Origin: Eucommia ulmoides
Taxonomy: Eukaryota; Streptophyta; Magnoliopsida; Garryales; Eucommiaceae
Assembly (NCBI GenBank): GCA_016647705.1
Contig: CM028338.1
Span: 25,183,077-25,247,076 of the forward strand
Length of the DNA stretch: 64,000 nucleotides
Direction: 5' to 3'
Positions 62,258 through 64,000 of this stretch are shown one piece after another. The number at the start of each line of letters is the position of its first letter. The stretch's first letter is position 1. The notes under the pieces are model-generated. The model did not search any database, had not been told where the DNA came from, and saw only the letters and a list, made by a program, of their open reading frames with translations. The translations under genes were made by a program, and so were the position numbers.

Positions 62258-62783
62258 TTGGTTCTATGTTTTAGTTCTAATTTAGTGTCTTACCTTTCTT
62301 GTTCTTGGCATCACGTAAAGTTTGTTAACACCATCTTTTTTTACTTGTGGTGAGGTTATTTACTTTCTGAGCCCGAATGCGGTGCTCCACTTTTCCCCTT
62401 CTATCATATAATATTTCTTTTACCATTTGTAGAAATCTATGAACGGAAACTTGCGATGTTTCCTGATTTGCCCCTTGTGAAGTAAGGCTATAACCAATTC
62501 GTACATGAAATAACAGGTGAGTTGGTTTTATGTTTAAGTTCTAATTTAGCATTTTACCTTTCGTGTTCTTGGCATCACGTAAAGTTTGTTTATACACAAT
62601 CTTTTTTTACTTGTGAGATTATTTACTTTCTCAGCCCCAATGCGGTGCTCCATTTTTCCCCTTTCGTCTTATAATGTTTCTTTTACCATTTGTAGAAATC
62701 TATGAACTGAATCTTGTGATGTTTCCTGAATTTCCCCTTGTGAAGTAAGGCTATAACCAATTAGTACACGAAATAACAGGTGA
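62258..62783 (+). repeat. 263-bp tandem duplication
   Basis: Copy 1 at 62258-62520 and copy 2 at 62521-62783. Both contain TTGGCATCACGTAAAGTTTG, AATGCGGTGCTCCA and end GAAATAACAGGTGA. They differ by scattered substitutions and short indels. Confidence 0.85.
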
Positions 62784-64000
62784 ATATGTTGGGTTCTGAG
62801 GGTCAGTTCGTGGATTATGCCAAGAATAGTGCGTGGAAATTCATTAAATTCTTTATTTGAAAAGAAAAGGTAGAAAAAATTAAAGAAGTGACATGTATTT
62901 TTGTAGTGTGAGTGCATTACTTTTTGTTTTTTCTTAAATGGAAAAGCTGTTCCTTTAATTAGCAATCCAGGTCAGATGGACTTTTCCTCTTTTGTCTTTG
63001 GTTCCATGATGAGTGCTGATCTGGTTAGGATATGATTTCCATAGAGATTGATGTAAGACTTTCCTTTTGCCTTCTTATTCTCCAATTATTAGCGCTTATA
63101 CCCTCCTTTCTTTAAATTCATTGTTCTGCAACTTCTCAATTGATCGGTGAGCGAATTGGATCTTTTCTTGGAAGAGCACATGAACTGGAATACTTACCGT
63201 GCTTAGTTGGATTTTGTTGCCAGTCGTTGGTTCATGGAAGGGAACAAGAGCAGGAATGCTGATCTGTGCAAAATCAGACTTGTTGCAAGTCTTTGGTTTG
63301 TGTTAACTTTCAAATTTTTGTTTGTTTGTCCTACGTGATTGTCCATCTTCTTAAATTCATGGTTTTGATTTTGTTGGGGCTTAGTTTCTTGATAGATTCT
63401 TGGGCATGTTCTCCATTTCTCTCTTCCCATCCGGTTTCCCTTTTTATATGGTTTTATATGCCCTAAACTTTCCCAAATGCCCGTTAGGGTGTTGAGGAGG
63501 CAAGGGAAATTTGAACTTAGCGCTAAATTGTCATAAACCTGTTCATAACTGCTAGATACCAGATATATTACTGCTAATTAAATATAAGTGAGAATATATC
63601 TGTTGTTCGGTAAGCCCAAGGGAAATATATATTGATTGAGAAATGATGCAGATAGTAAAGATAATTCCATCTCTTATATCTTACCCGGGCCTCACTCTTA
63701 TTTCTGGATGCTCATGCTTGTCTAATGTTTTACAGCATTCATTCCATAATGCATGTTGATGTGGGGTACTTGGACCAGCTCCAAATACTGCAACGTGTAA
63801 GAGACGAACTCATGGGTAAGGCACATGTTCCCGAACAGGACTCAAATCCACACACGGGTAACTAAAGATATTGTTCGGTACCCGAGAAGAGTATCGAAGA
63901 CATTGACAAAATCGAGTAGAAGCTCTGAATTAACCGGTATCATAGCTCAATAATCGTCCTTGGGATCACCGAAGATGCCTCGAGCCCCCTTCCCTGCCTG
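62784..64000. other. Intergenic DNA, no gene recognised
   Basis: No coding region or known repeat is supported. From about 63760 the base composition becomes more GC-rich (CCCGAGAAGAGTATCGAAGA and GATGCCTCGAGCCCCC), which may be the edge of another LTR element or gene beyond the window. Confidence 0.4.

Overview
The window is nuclear DNA of a flowering plant, most likely a woody or large-genome eudicot; I cannot name the species. The evidence is AT-rich non-coding DNA, GT-AG introns, LTR retrotransposons, LINEs with RNase H, hAT and Harbinger-type elements, and one large nuclear gene whose closest relatives in memory are Arabidopsis DDT/PHD proteins of the PTM family (At5g35210/At5g22760 type). 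No bacterial, organellar or viral gene set is present, and I see no credible tRNA, rRNA or CRISPR array.

Layout. 1-9.8 kb: AT-rich DNA holding a decayed Ty1/copia element (1540-8619, LTRs of about 127 bp). That element carries a PIF/Harbinger-like insertion with TAA target duplication, a frameshifted exon of a host gene where gag should be, and a 1.5-kb insertion that splits its 3' LTR. 9.8-25.4 kb: a stack of repeats that I read as one minus-strand chromovirus-like LTR (ends 9788 and 25413, both flanked by ACAAA). It is broken up by a plus-strand solo LTR (10052-12607), a stretch with captured gene fragments including the start of phenylalanyl-tRNA synthetase beta with its introns, degenerate repeats, and a palindromic element with roughly 0.6-kb terminal inverted repeats.

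26.6-58.6 kb: one plus-strand gene in ten exons. All splice junctions are GT-AG and the reading frame is continuous across them (1723 codons plus stop). The protein has a Tudor-like N-terminus, EAR-like motifs, a DDT domain, a canonical PHD finger, two further PHD-like zinc clusters and a basic AT-hook-like tract, so it should be a nuclear chromatin reader or transcription regulator. Introns 2, 3, 6 and 7 (3.6, 7.1, 14.1 and 1.1 kb) are swollen by transposons. Intron 6 is a Russian doll: a minus-strand LINE split by a near full-length plus-strand LINE, which holds a copia fragment and a TRIM-like repeat. The TRIM-like repeat in turn holds a young gag-only LTR element (47033-49019) with complete ends.

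58.6-64 kb: 3' UTR and intergenic DNA with two tandem duplications and dispersed repeats; no gene recognised. The parts most worth following up are the gag-only element with its rearranged gag ORF, the host-gene fragments carried inside repeats, the hairpin repeats inside the solo LTR, and the long-inverted-repeat element.
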